Assembly (NCBI GenBank): GCA_947044405.1
Contig: CAMRHE010000353.1
Span: 930,001 to 994,000 of the forward strand
DNA from: Leptodactylus fallax
Lineage: Eukaryota; Chordata; Amphibia; Anura; Leptodactylidae
DNA length: 64,000 bases
Direction: 5' to 3'
Shown here piece by piece: positions 55,973 through 64,000 of the stretch. The first letter of the stretch is position 1; every line of letters begins with the position of its first letter. Under the pieces are notes generated by a model. The model did not search any database and had not been told where the DNA came from. It was given only the letters and a program-made list of their open reading frames with translations. A program made the translations under genes and the position numbers.

Positions 55973-56385
55973 AAGTAAATCTGCAAAATCGCTGTTACAC
56001 TTGTAAGCCTTCTAACACCCAAAATAAATTAAAGGACGATTAAAAAATGATGTCAATATAAAGCAGAGATATGGTAGATAATATTTATTAATGTATTTGG
56101 GTGGTATGACTATCTGTCTGAAAAGCAGAGAATTTCACATTTTAAAAATAGCGATTTTTTTTCAAAATTTCCATCAAATATCCTATTTTTTTATAAATAA
56201 ATACAAAAATATTGATTAGTGTTTACCACTAACATGAAGTACAGTGTGTCACGAGAAAACAATCTCAAAATCACTTGTGTAAGTTAAAGTGTCTCAAAGT
56301 TCTTGCCACATAAAGTGACACATGTCAGTTTTGAAAAACAAGGCCTGGTCCTTAACGCACTTTTGGGCTGTGCCCTTAAGGGGTT
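55973..56385 (-). repeat. A-repeat, last part
   Basis: 'aaaatcgctgttacacttgt', 'aataaattaaa', 'agatatggtagataatattt', 'gtgtcacgagaaaacaatct' and 'ggggttaatggg' mirror 2370-2690 and repeat 752-895. Completes the copy begun at 41705. Confidence 0.7.
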
Positions 56386-57114
56386 AATGGGTTAATAAGT
56401 GCACCCAAATACCTTTAGCAGTGTTTTGAGTGGTTTCTGGGTTTCTCTAGGCGAGCCTGGCATCGTCTGCATTTGTTTACATGGTGTAGTTTCCTGCTGC
56501 CTTAGCTAATGCAATGCATTATGGTAGTTGTAGGCTATCACACTATCTCCCTCTCCACTCCTCCCCCCTCCCTCTATAACACCCCCTCCCTGTCTACCTA
56601 GATATCCCAACCACTACTAGCCCTTCCCAACTAACTCAGCCCACCCCCCTACCCCATTATACTTACCTGTCTTCTTCCTGTTCAGATTTCCTTCTGTGGG
56701 GAATGGCTCCTCCTGTTCTTTAATTCTGCCAGCACCTGCACAGCAGTCCCGGCACTGTGCTGTAGCCTTCACTCCATCTCTACTGCACAGGCGAGGACAG
56801 CACCTTTGGGCTCCCACGCTTGTGCAATAGAGATGGAGTGTCGGCTACAGCGCAAAGCCAGGACTCCGGCTCTTTTGTGCACGAGTGGGCATATCTCACA
56901 GAAGGAGGATGAGCCGTTCCCCACAGCAGGAAGTCTGGAAAGAAGAAAGGTAAGTATGACGGGGTGGGGGGGGGGGAGTAGTAGTGACATTCCGTTTCCA
57001 GAAATGGGGAAAAGGATCGTCATCGGATAATCAGAAAATGTCCCTGGGGTGGTCACATGACCGGTGTTTATATTAGTGTAGGAATTTATATTTATCCCAG
57101 ACAACCTCTTTAAG
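56386..57114. mobile_element. F-MITE (long form), left end shortened
   Basis: 'cctttagcagtgttttgagt' through 'cccagacaacctctttaag' is the reverse of 18211-18972. Core arms are 'tatacttacctgtcttcttcc' (56659-56679, one base over the arm) and 'gaaaggtaagtatgac'. A G-run lies at 56965-56975. Confidence 0.65.
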
Positions 57115-57205
57115 CCCATGAGGAATTTGCTATATAATATATATACAGTGTCCATATTAGGACATCCTCAGATATCAGTGTCAAACATCAGATTAATAGC
57201 AGTTT

Positions 57206-57697
57206 ACAACAGTGACAACGACTTTGACTTTGATTCTGACTTTGATTCTGACTCTGACTTTGATTCTGACTCTGACAACGACTTTGATTCTGACAACGAC
57301 TTTGATTCTGACAACGACTTTGATTCTGACAACGACTTTGATTCTGACTCTGACTTTGATTCTGACTTTGATTCTGACAACGACTTTGATTCTGACAACG
57401 ACTTTGATTCTGACAACGACTTTGATTCTGACAACGACTTTGATTCTGACAACGACTTTGATTCTGACAACGACTTTGATTCTGACAACGACTTTGATTC
57501 TGACAACGACTTTGATTCTGACAACGACTTTGATTCTGACGACTTTGACTTTGACTCAGACAACGACTTTGACTTTGACTCTGACAACGACTTTGATTCT
57601 GACAACGACTTTGATTCTGACAACGACTTTGATTGATTCTGACAACGACTTTGATTCTGACTCTCACTTTGACTCTGACTTTGATTCTGACTCTGAC
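57206..57697 (+). repeat. Left-arm minisatellite of foldback
   Basis: Mainly 18 bp units 'gacaacgactttgattct' built from hexamers gacaac-gacttt-gattct, with some 12 and 24 bp variants. Every period is a multiple of 3, so several frames on both strands stay open (for example Asp/Phe/Ser repeats). I do not regard these as genes. Confidence 0.9.
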
Positions 57698-57704
57698 ATC
57701 TGTA

Positions 57705-57790
57705 GTTTCTGATTGGCCAACAGATGAGGTCCGCCCCCTATATAACTGAACTTTACAGGGGCTTCAGACTCTTCAGACCTCAGTCCTCAC
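57705..57790 (+). promoter_or_regulatory. Promoter-like block (CCAAT, GC box, TATA) in foldback
   Basis: In order: 'gattggcca' (inverted CCAAT box, 57711-57719), 'ccgcccc' (GC box, 57731-57737) and 'tatataa' (TATA box, 57740-57746). The expected start is about 30 bp later, near 57772. A donor-like 'atag|gtacag' lies at 57825-57834. The spacing is that of a compact RNA polymerase II promoter. It is present in the left arm only. Confidence 0.45.
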
Positions 57791-58424
57791 AATAGTGGCA
57801 GAAGAATCATTTCAGTGCATCAATAGGTACAGACATTTCTGACTTTTACTTATCCTAAATAATACTTTATGTTTACTGCTCCCTTAGGGGGCGTTCACAC
57901 TACTGTTGTATGTCTGTTCTGATAGGGTCTGTAAAAAAAAAATGGACACCTATCATAACAGACCGTAACTGAAGTTAATGTGTCCGTTTTTTAGACTCTC
58001 CGTTTTTGCTTATTTTTTTGTTCTTCTTTCTGAGCATACGCAGAAAAAACCCAACAGTATAACGGACCGTCCGTTACTTTCAGTTAGCCATAGACATTAA
58101 TGTTAAAAAAATAACGGACGGTTAATGCCTGCACCCCGCATTATTCTGTCCGTTAAAAAAAAACCCACGTCATGGATTTGGTGAGAAAGGACATTAATGG
58201 ACAACATATCAAATCCCAGTGAAATCCCCCTGGGTTATCTACAAATTTGCCAGTGGCTAACTTGTGGCAATTTACTGGCACAGCATAGTGAATGGCATCT
58301 AAACAGGTCCCATTCACACTGTGCAGTTTCTGGGCTGGTTGAAAACCTCAGATGTTCTCTGACTTTCATCTGTGATTGAGTCACAAGTCAGCAGTCAGTA
58401 TGAAGCACATACAATGTTACACTG

Positions 58425-58500
58425 TGATTGGCCAGGATACCTGACCTCTGAGTGAACTCACTGCTCACACTCAGCAGTAGAAGATACATTGTATAAGGCT
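58425..58500 (+). promoter_or_regulatory. Second weak promoter-like block in foldback centre
   Basis: 'gattggcca' at 58426-58434 and 'tgtataagg' at 58491-58499, about 60 bp apart, echo the arrangement at 57711-57746, without a GC box. Confidence 0.25.
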
Positions 58501-58963
58501 GCAGGCTGAGAGCTCCATGAGTCTGATAAAAAGTTGTCTGACACAAAGTTGTCTGATACCTGACTGAGTCAGAGATCAGAGTCACACATCATCTGAGTTT
58601 TTCATATACATACAAGCCAGCCAGCACATACAATGGTGGAGATTTATCAAGTAAAATGCTCCACATTTCTGGTATCATTTTCACCAAATATCCTCTCTAA
58701 CATGTTGTGTGCCACATTCATCAAGTGTAATAAATACTTTTATTACTTGTACAAAAAGGGGTGTGGACTCATAGTAAAGGGGCGTGACCTATAACACTGT
58801 GCTGTGCGGAGAGTCTAAAAAACGGACACATTAACATCAGTTACGGTCTGTTATGATAGGTGTCCATTTTTTTTTTACAGACCCTATCAGAACATACATA
58901 CAACAGTAGTGTGAACGCCCCCTAAGGGAGCAGTAAACATGAAGTATTATTTAGGATAAGTAA

Positions 58964-59437
58964 AAGTCAGAGTCAGAATCAAAGTCAGAGTCAAAGCCAG
59001 AATCGAAGTCGTTGTCAGAATCAAAGTCAAAGTCGTTGTCAGAGTCAAAGTCAAAGTCGTTGTCAGAATCAAAGTCAAAGTCGTTGTCAGAGTCAAAGTC
59101 AAAGTCGTTGTCAGAATCAAAGTCAAAGTCGTTGTCAGAATCAAAGTCAAAGTCGTTGTCAGAATCAAAGTCAAAGTCGTTGTCAGAATCAAAGTCAAAG
59201 TCGTTGTCAGAGTCAAAGTCAGTCGTTGTCAGAGTCGGAATCAGAGTCAGAATCAAAGTCAGAGTCAGAATCAAAGTCAAGAGTCAGAATCAAAGTCAGA
59301 GTCAGAATCAAAGTCAGAGTCAGAATCAAAGTCAGAGTCAGAATCAAAGTCAGAGTCAGAATCAAAGTCAGAGTCAGAATCAAAGTCAGAGTCAGAATCA
59401 GAGTCAAAGTCGTTGTCAGAATCAAAATCAAAGTCAG
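58964..59437 (-). repeat. Right-arm minisatellite of foldback
   Basis: Inverted counterpart of 57206-57697, but with mainly 24 bp ('gtcgttgtcagaatcaaagtcaaa'-type) units near the centre and 18 bp units without 'gttgtc' further out. The arms have diverged in unit order. Open frames on both strands are by-products. Confidence 0.9.
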
Positions 59438-59512
59438 GTATCACTGTTGTAAACTGCTATTAATCTGATGTTTGACACTGATATCTGAGGATGTCCTAAT
59501 ATGGACACTGTA

Positions 59513-59850
59513 TATATAGGATATTTTGACAGGCTAAGTGAGGCAATAAGGGAAGATAACAGAGAGATTATTTAGTTCACTTCCCCCCCCTCTCTTCCAA
59601 TTACCCATGCATAACTGGACCCACAAATTATATACAATTGTTCGTCATTTGGTGAGTTGCATAGAGTATGGCTACATTAGCACCTTTTTCTAACATATGA
59701 ATAAAGGTTACATTTTATTATTTTTTTCTTCATATTCCTTCTCAGCGAGTTCCTCTATTGGATGGGATAGTCCCACTGTGATTTAGTTTGATGACCTATC
59801 TAGTGGATAGGTCATCCGTATCCAACACACATTGGGTTTTGGACAACCAC
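59513..59850 (+). repeat. I-repeat (right of foldback) and G-MITE end
   Basis: 'atattttgacaggctaagtg' to 'cttcatattccttctc' mirrors 39466-39712. Then 'gatgacctatctagtggata' and 'ggtcatc' form the G-MITE terminal hairpin. Confidence 0.65.
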
Positions 59851-60417
59851 TTAAGCACCAGGCCAATTTCCCTGATTCAGGACAAGACACATTCAGGTTT
59901 TTTTCGTAGATGCGGTTTTCAGGGCTATAACATTTTTTTCATTTGGGTTATTCAACTAATTTTTGGGTCTATTTTCAGTGACACATAGGGCTTTATTTTT
60001 ATGTTATTTTTATTTTTGCAAGTGCTACTAAAAGACTTTTTAAAACATTTTTCCCTCTCTGTTACAGTACTTTTTATTTTGTATTGTGTCATTTTGGGTG
60101 GAGCTAGAATCTGTGATGCAGACATGGTATTGTAGTATAGATAAAACAGAAAGAAGCGCTTCCTGTGCAGAAGTTAGGGTTTACAACATAGCCCGGATCC
60201 CCTACTTTCCCAGGTGGTTTGGGGCTCAAATTGTAAGGTTGTGTTCCACAACCACTTAATGCATATATAAAAGTTAGAATAGTGAAGGCTGCTCATCAGG
60301 TCTCTTCTTGGGTATCCCCTCGGATTCCAAGTAGTAGAAATAGTAAAATAAAAAATTCTCATTCACAGCAACCGATATTGCAGGTGAAAAAAAATCCTTG
60401 AAAGCAGAGACCAATAA
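59851..60417. other. No gene; possible B-type scrap
   Basis: 59860-60110 is T-rich and resembles loosely the tail of anuran TTAA-type repeats ('acatagggctttatttttatg'). The rest is unrecognised. Confidence 0.35.
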
Positions 60418-61566
60418 TAGGCGCTCTTCACTTCAACCCTCCTAGGGTATGTGGGGTGGCAGATGAATAAATGGTAAAACCATCCAATGAAGTGTAATAA
60501 ATTTATTGGAAAAAAATGGTACAAAGATAACGTGTTTCGAGATGAAAACCTCTTTTTCAAATCAACCGTACATAAATAATAAAATGAAAAAATATGTGCT
60601 GAATCTAAAACACCTTGTCATCATAATGAAGACCAATCATGTTAGTAAAAAAGATGAGACCATATAATGATAATGAATAATCATAAATGTTAAAACATAT
60701 GGTAATATGTTGAAATAATAAGCTACCAATATCTGTGGGTAGTCACAATAATATCAAATTAGCATAAAAACAATAAAAAGTCTTAAAATAAACAGTCTTG
60801 AAATGAAAAAAAAAAAAGTGCAAAGGCATCTAACTGGGGTATGTAGATTGACATGCATCATGAATATATTAAAGAGGACCTTTCATGTCCTCATGCACAT
60901 GCGGTTTTATATGCCACTAGAAAGCTGACAGTGTGCTGACTTCAGTACACTGTCGGCTTTCCCGTTATGTGCGGAGGGGGGCAGTAAGGAACACCCCCTT
61001 TAATAGTACAGGGCTATGGATGAGTACTGTCGGGGGGGGGCGTTCCTCACAGCCCAGCTAGACTGTCAGGAACGGCCCTTCTGAAAGTGGGCAGAGATAC
61101 TCAGTGCTATCAGTTACTTAGGCTTGATATATTCATGATGAATGCCAATCTACATACCCCAGTTAGATGTCTTTTTTTTTCATTTCATTTCATTTCAAGT
61201 TTATTTTAAGACTTTTTATTGTTTTTATGATAATTTGATATTGTTATGACTACCCTCAGATATTTGTAGCTTATTATTTTGACATATTACCATGTTTTAG
61301 CATTTATGATTATTCATGATCATTATATGTTCTCATGTTTTTTACTAACATGCTTGGTCTTCATTATGACGACAAGCTGTTTTTAGATTCAGTACATATT
61401 TTTCATTTTATCATTTATGTACAGTTGATTTGAAAAAGAGGTTTTCACCTCAAAACACGTTATCTTTGTACCACTTTTTTTCTAATAAATTGATAACACT
61501 TTATTGGATGGATTTACCATTTATTCATCTGCCACCACACATACCCTAGGAGGGTTGAAGTGCAAG
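60418..61566. mobile_element. Second large inverted repeat (foldback-like)
   Basis: Left arm 60418-60868 and right arm 61129-61566 are imperfect mirrors over ~440 bp: 'cttcaaccctcctagggtat' against 'ataccctaggagggttgaag', 'gaaaacctctttttcaaatc' against 'gatttgaaaaagaggttttc', 'ggggtatgtagattg' against 'caatctacatacccc'. The spacer (60869-61128) holds a different GC-richer repeat. No coding frame. Confidence 0.8.
60869..61128. mobile_element. MITE-like insert in the loop of the inverted repeat
   Basis: Begins 'ttaaagaggacctttcatgt', contains inverted 'ctgacagtgtgctgac'/'gtacactgtcggc', and separates the mirror point 'catgaatatat' | 'atattcatg'. Probably inserted in the palindrome centre. Confidence 0.5.
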
Positions 61567-62410
61567 CATGGAATTATTAAATTATTTTACTTGAAGTTTT
61601 ATTTTTTACTTTTCTACTTATTTATTTTCTTTACATTGTCATAATAGACCTTTGGGGACATTTAACAGTATTTTTTTTGATGGGGGGGCTGATTTCCCCT
61701 GTAACTGGGGCTGATACATATAGTCCCAGTTATATGAGGAATACAGCCTCCTACCCATAACTGCTGAGCTGATCTGGGTCCTCTAGGACCCAGCAGCTCT
61801 AACAGTCTCTGATCCTAGGCAGATCACATGACCGCCGGGTCAGAGGGGAGCCGCATCATTGAATGCTGTGTATACAGAGATCGTAAGGCAGAGACGGTAA
61901 TAAACCTGTGTGTTCATGACATGACCATGGACTAATCTTCCTATATACTTTTTGTATCAATTCCTCATGGATTTCTAGATCTCTACTTGCTGTCATTCAT
62001 TCTGCTGAATGAATGTTTACGTCATGTGGGGCTTCGGCCTTAGAGGAACTTTAGGGGCCATTCACAGCAGAAAATGAAGAGGAATTCTGCCTTAGATTTC
62101 TCCCCATTGACTGGCACTGTGCATCCCGTTGCAGTTTACTTGTTTAGCGCCATACACAATGGGGCTAATTAAGAGTAGTCTTGTGCCGTGGGTTCTGCGG
62201 CTGAATCAGTCGCAGAATCTGCAGCAAGTTCAACCAAAATGCTTCTTTATTCATTTATTCTTATGGTGAATAAGCTTTGTCAACTCTGGAGATGAATCAA
62301 TTTTTTTTCATCAATTAGATGGAGTGTCCCAAGTCTTTTGAGGGGATCTTACATGGTACAGCTATTTACCATTTCTTTCACAGGCTATTTATATAATTAT
62401 AGTTTCAAAG
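61567..62410. other. No gene; H-type scrap
   Basis: 62017-62035 ('acgtcatgtggggcttcggcc') resembles an H-MITE end. Other parts are unrecognised. Confidence 0.4.
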
Positions 62411-62411
62411 G

Positions 62412-62786
62412 TATAGCTGCATCTCAACAAATTTGAATATTTTTGAAACGTTCATTCATTTCAGTGATTCAATTCATAATCAGCAGTTTTCCATGATTGT
62501 GTGTCTTACTGAACCAGACTGATGGACCATTTAATGGCTTAGGAAACCTTGGCAGGTGACTCACTGAATTTACAATACTGAACTTTTTTACAATATTCTA
62601 ATTTTCTTAGATTTTGGTTTTCATTACCTGTAATCCATAATCAACATTTACAGAAATAAAACACTTGAAATAGAACACTCTATCTGTAAAGAATCTAGAA
62701 AATATAGGTGGTCACTTTTTTAATTTAATTACTTAAAGAAAGAAATGTTTCAAAAATATTCTAATTTATTGAGATGCACCTGTATT
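62412..62786. mobile_element. Mariner-like MITE
   Basis: 'gctgcatctcaacaaatttg' near the left end and 'attctaatttattgagatgc' at the right are inverted ends (left continues 'aatatttttgaaacgttcat', right starts 'aaatgtttcaaaaatatt'). TA borders. I recognise the 'gcatctcaa' end type from vertebrate mariner-derived MITEs. Confidence 0.65.
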
Positions 62787-62920
62787 TATTGAATAGCAAT
62801 GTAAAAGAACAAGCAATATAATCAGAAAGTACAGCAGTGACCAAATCAACAACAGATTTAGGTTGTGAAAGTTCAAAGAAGCTAAGAAACCAAGCTCTCG
62901 ATCAATACCATCAGAAGTGA

Positions 62921-63264
62921 TTGTCCAGGATATTTTAATTATTGCGACAGGAGGTTGGAGAAGGTAATAAAAAACAAACAAACATACTCACCTGTCCGCG
63001 CAGCCGGTGGTTTTTCCAGGGGAAGTTCTCGCCGCATGAGAATGATGAGGATAATCAACAGCCTAAGGAAAGGTCACGATTCCTTTCTTTAAGCCACTTG
63101 GTCCCATGTGGCAGCGACTTCCGTTGGAAAGGTACTGGGACGCAGCGAGGATAGGACAGCAGCCTGCGACACCGGAGCATTGGGGACAGGTAAGTATTTT
63201 TTTTTTTTTTCATCTTCCCCGGCCTCCTGCCACTATAATAAAATATCCTGGACAAACCCTTTAA
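62921..63264. mobile_element. F-type MITE (short form)
   Basis: 'ttgtccaggatattttaatt' and 'aaaatatcctggacaaaccc' are inverted ends; inner arms are 'tactcacctgtcc' (62986-62998) and 'ggacaggtaagta' (63184-63196). Relative of 17750-18210. Confidence 0.65.
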
Positions 63265-63269
63265 TTGTA

Positions 63270-64000
63270 ATGAGGATCTGGGTCTCCACATACGTTACAA
63301 TTAGCTATAATTTAAAACAATACAAGACTGGGATATTTGATGTATTAATCCAAGGAGACCACACCTTATCCAAGTATGTCTGAATGTCATTTATGGCAGG
63401 ATTAATCTTTTTGAACAACATAACTGTATCAATACGCCTAATGACTTCTGATATGGAGAGATTTTTCATCCTCAATTTGGATGCGATGTGAACCTTAGTA
63501 GACATCAGATGTATTGGAGTAACTTGTAGGAAGAGAAACAGAGACCTGCTGGTTTAAGGCCCAGCAGGAAGACAGATGCCGTAAAGGGCACCACTGGGCC
63601 TAAGTCACCCTATGGATGGATAACCAAAAGCGGTGCACTAAAGGGCAGGTCCACCAAGTGTGCAGGATATCACCATCGATGTTGCAACCCCTAAAGTATG
63701 TGGGCAAGATCTCTGGGTATATGAGGTATAATTTAGTTAGGACTAGGTAGGTGCTATGTAATATTCTCAGGGACGGTTCAGGGTGACCTGCCAGCTTCCT
63801 TTGTTAATAAATGTACCGCTGTCTTGTCATTATGCCAGGGTCATTGCAGTTGCTAATCTCTCTCCCAGGCCGTCATAATATCCAGTTTAGCAGTAGTTGG
63901 GGGTGTCAATGCAGGATCTTCCAGGGGCTGGTTACCAGGCAAGTAAGACACTGGAGGAGTGTGTGCAAGTTCACACTAGTGCTTTATTGGCAGGAGTTCA
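63270..64000 (-). pseudogene. L1 ORF2 C-terminus and 3' end, running off the window
   Basis: On the minus strand, 63620-63775 reads YLIYPEILPTYFRGCNIDGD, then ILHTWWTCPLVHRFW, the L1 C-terminal knuckle (C ... H ... C). Further upstream on that strand, 63840-63880 gives an AWERD-like piece, as in the other L1s. Stops and frameshifts occur between blocks. The 3' end would be near 63270; the RT lies beyond 64000. Confidence 0.65.

Larger units (their letters stand above)
57146..59510. mobile_element. Foldback element, 2.36 kb, minisatellite arms, TA target
   Basis: Ends are 'cagtgtccatattaggacat' and its exact mirror, flanked by TA (57144-57145, 59511-59512). The terminal ~60 bp match perfectly. 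Next comes a minisatellite of 6 bp steps on both arms (57206-57697; 58964-59437, inverted). Then an inner mirror pair: 57841-57970 against 58845-58968, including 'gggggcgttcacactactgt'. The middle (58170-58800) is not mirrored. Only the left arm has 57698-57840. No transposase. The TA target and 'cagtg' start suggest mobilisation by a Tc1/mariner enzyme (inference). Confidence 0.85.

Noticed and set aside
57118..57712. Asp/Ser-rich acidic protein (dentin-like look)
   Set aside because: Pure tandem repeat; all frames on both strands are equally open, and the frame runs out of the element end into flanking sequence.
58947..59468. Ser/Arg- and Gln-rich frames on both strands
   Set aside because: Inverted arm of the same minisatellite; no independent coding evidence.

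Overview
This window looks like anuran (frog or toad) nuclear DNA made almost wholly of transposable elements. I found no host protein-coding gene, rRNA, tRNA or CRISPR array. The anuran assignment is inference: it rests on the mix of L1-clade and L2-like LINEs, Tc1/mariner transposons (including a DD38E group), a DIRS-like retroelement, abundant hairpin MITEs ending in TTAAAGGGG, and a 'gaccccatttt' repeat family that I associate with anuran genomes. Family names A, B, D, E, F, G, H and I are local labels used only here.

Layout. 1-750: 3' end of an L1. 750-3.7 kb: A-repeat copies and a poly-C artefact-like tract. 3.7-7.6 kb: two dead DD34E Tc1 elements around a GC-rich B-repeat fragment. 7.6-9.7 kb: D-repeat with a SINE-like insertion, then a ~30 bp minisatellite. 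9.7-12.8 kb: Tc1 fragment, then a DD38E element split by a solo LTR. 14.1-17.7 kb: a hairpin MITE split by an L2-like LINE with a 999-codon open frame. 17.75-19.2 kb: three abutting MITEs. 19.2-30.7 kb: remnants of a DIRS-like retroelement split by a full-length L1 (L1-A, 19944-28208, matching 13 bp target duplications, itself holding two L2 fragments) and by a second DD38E element inserted in its RT. 31.3-34.3 kb: MITEs, one inside a TTAA-ended element. 34.6-41.7 kb: D, G, H, I and B repeats.

41.7-56.4 kb: one A-repeat locus split by two L1s, L1-B (minus, 42328-48022, 14 bp target duplications) and L1-C (plus, about 49456-55972). L1-C has an intact ORF1 and an ORF2 with one apparent frameshift. 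56.4-57.1 kb: F-MITE. 57146-59510: a 2.36 kb foldback element with minisatellite arms, inserted at TA in an I-repeat whose unoccupied relative lies near 39.7 kb. 60.4-61.6 kb: a second large inverted repeat. 62.4-64 kb: a mariner-like MITE, an F-type MITE, and another L1 3' region running off the window.

Functionally, the LINEs encode ORF1p (RNA-binding coiled coil) and ORF2p (endonuclease plus reverse transcriptase) for target-primed retrotransposition. The Tc1 copies encode DDE transposases, all broken. The MITEs and foldbacks have no enzyme and would depend on transposases supplied elsewhere. Nesting gives relative ages: DIRS, A-, B- and I-repeats are oldest; L1-A, L1-B, DD38E and the foldback are younger; the L2 insertions and the solo LTR are among the youngest. 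All sequence comparisons were by eye, without alignment software.
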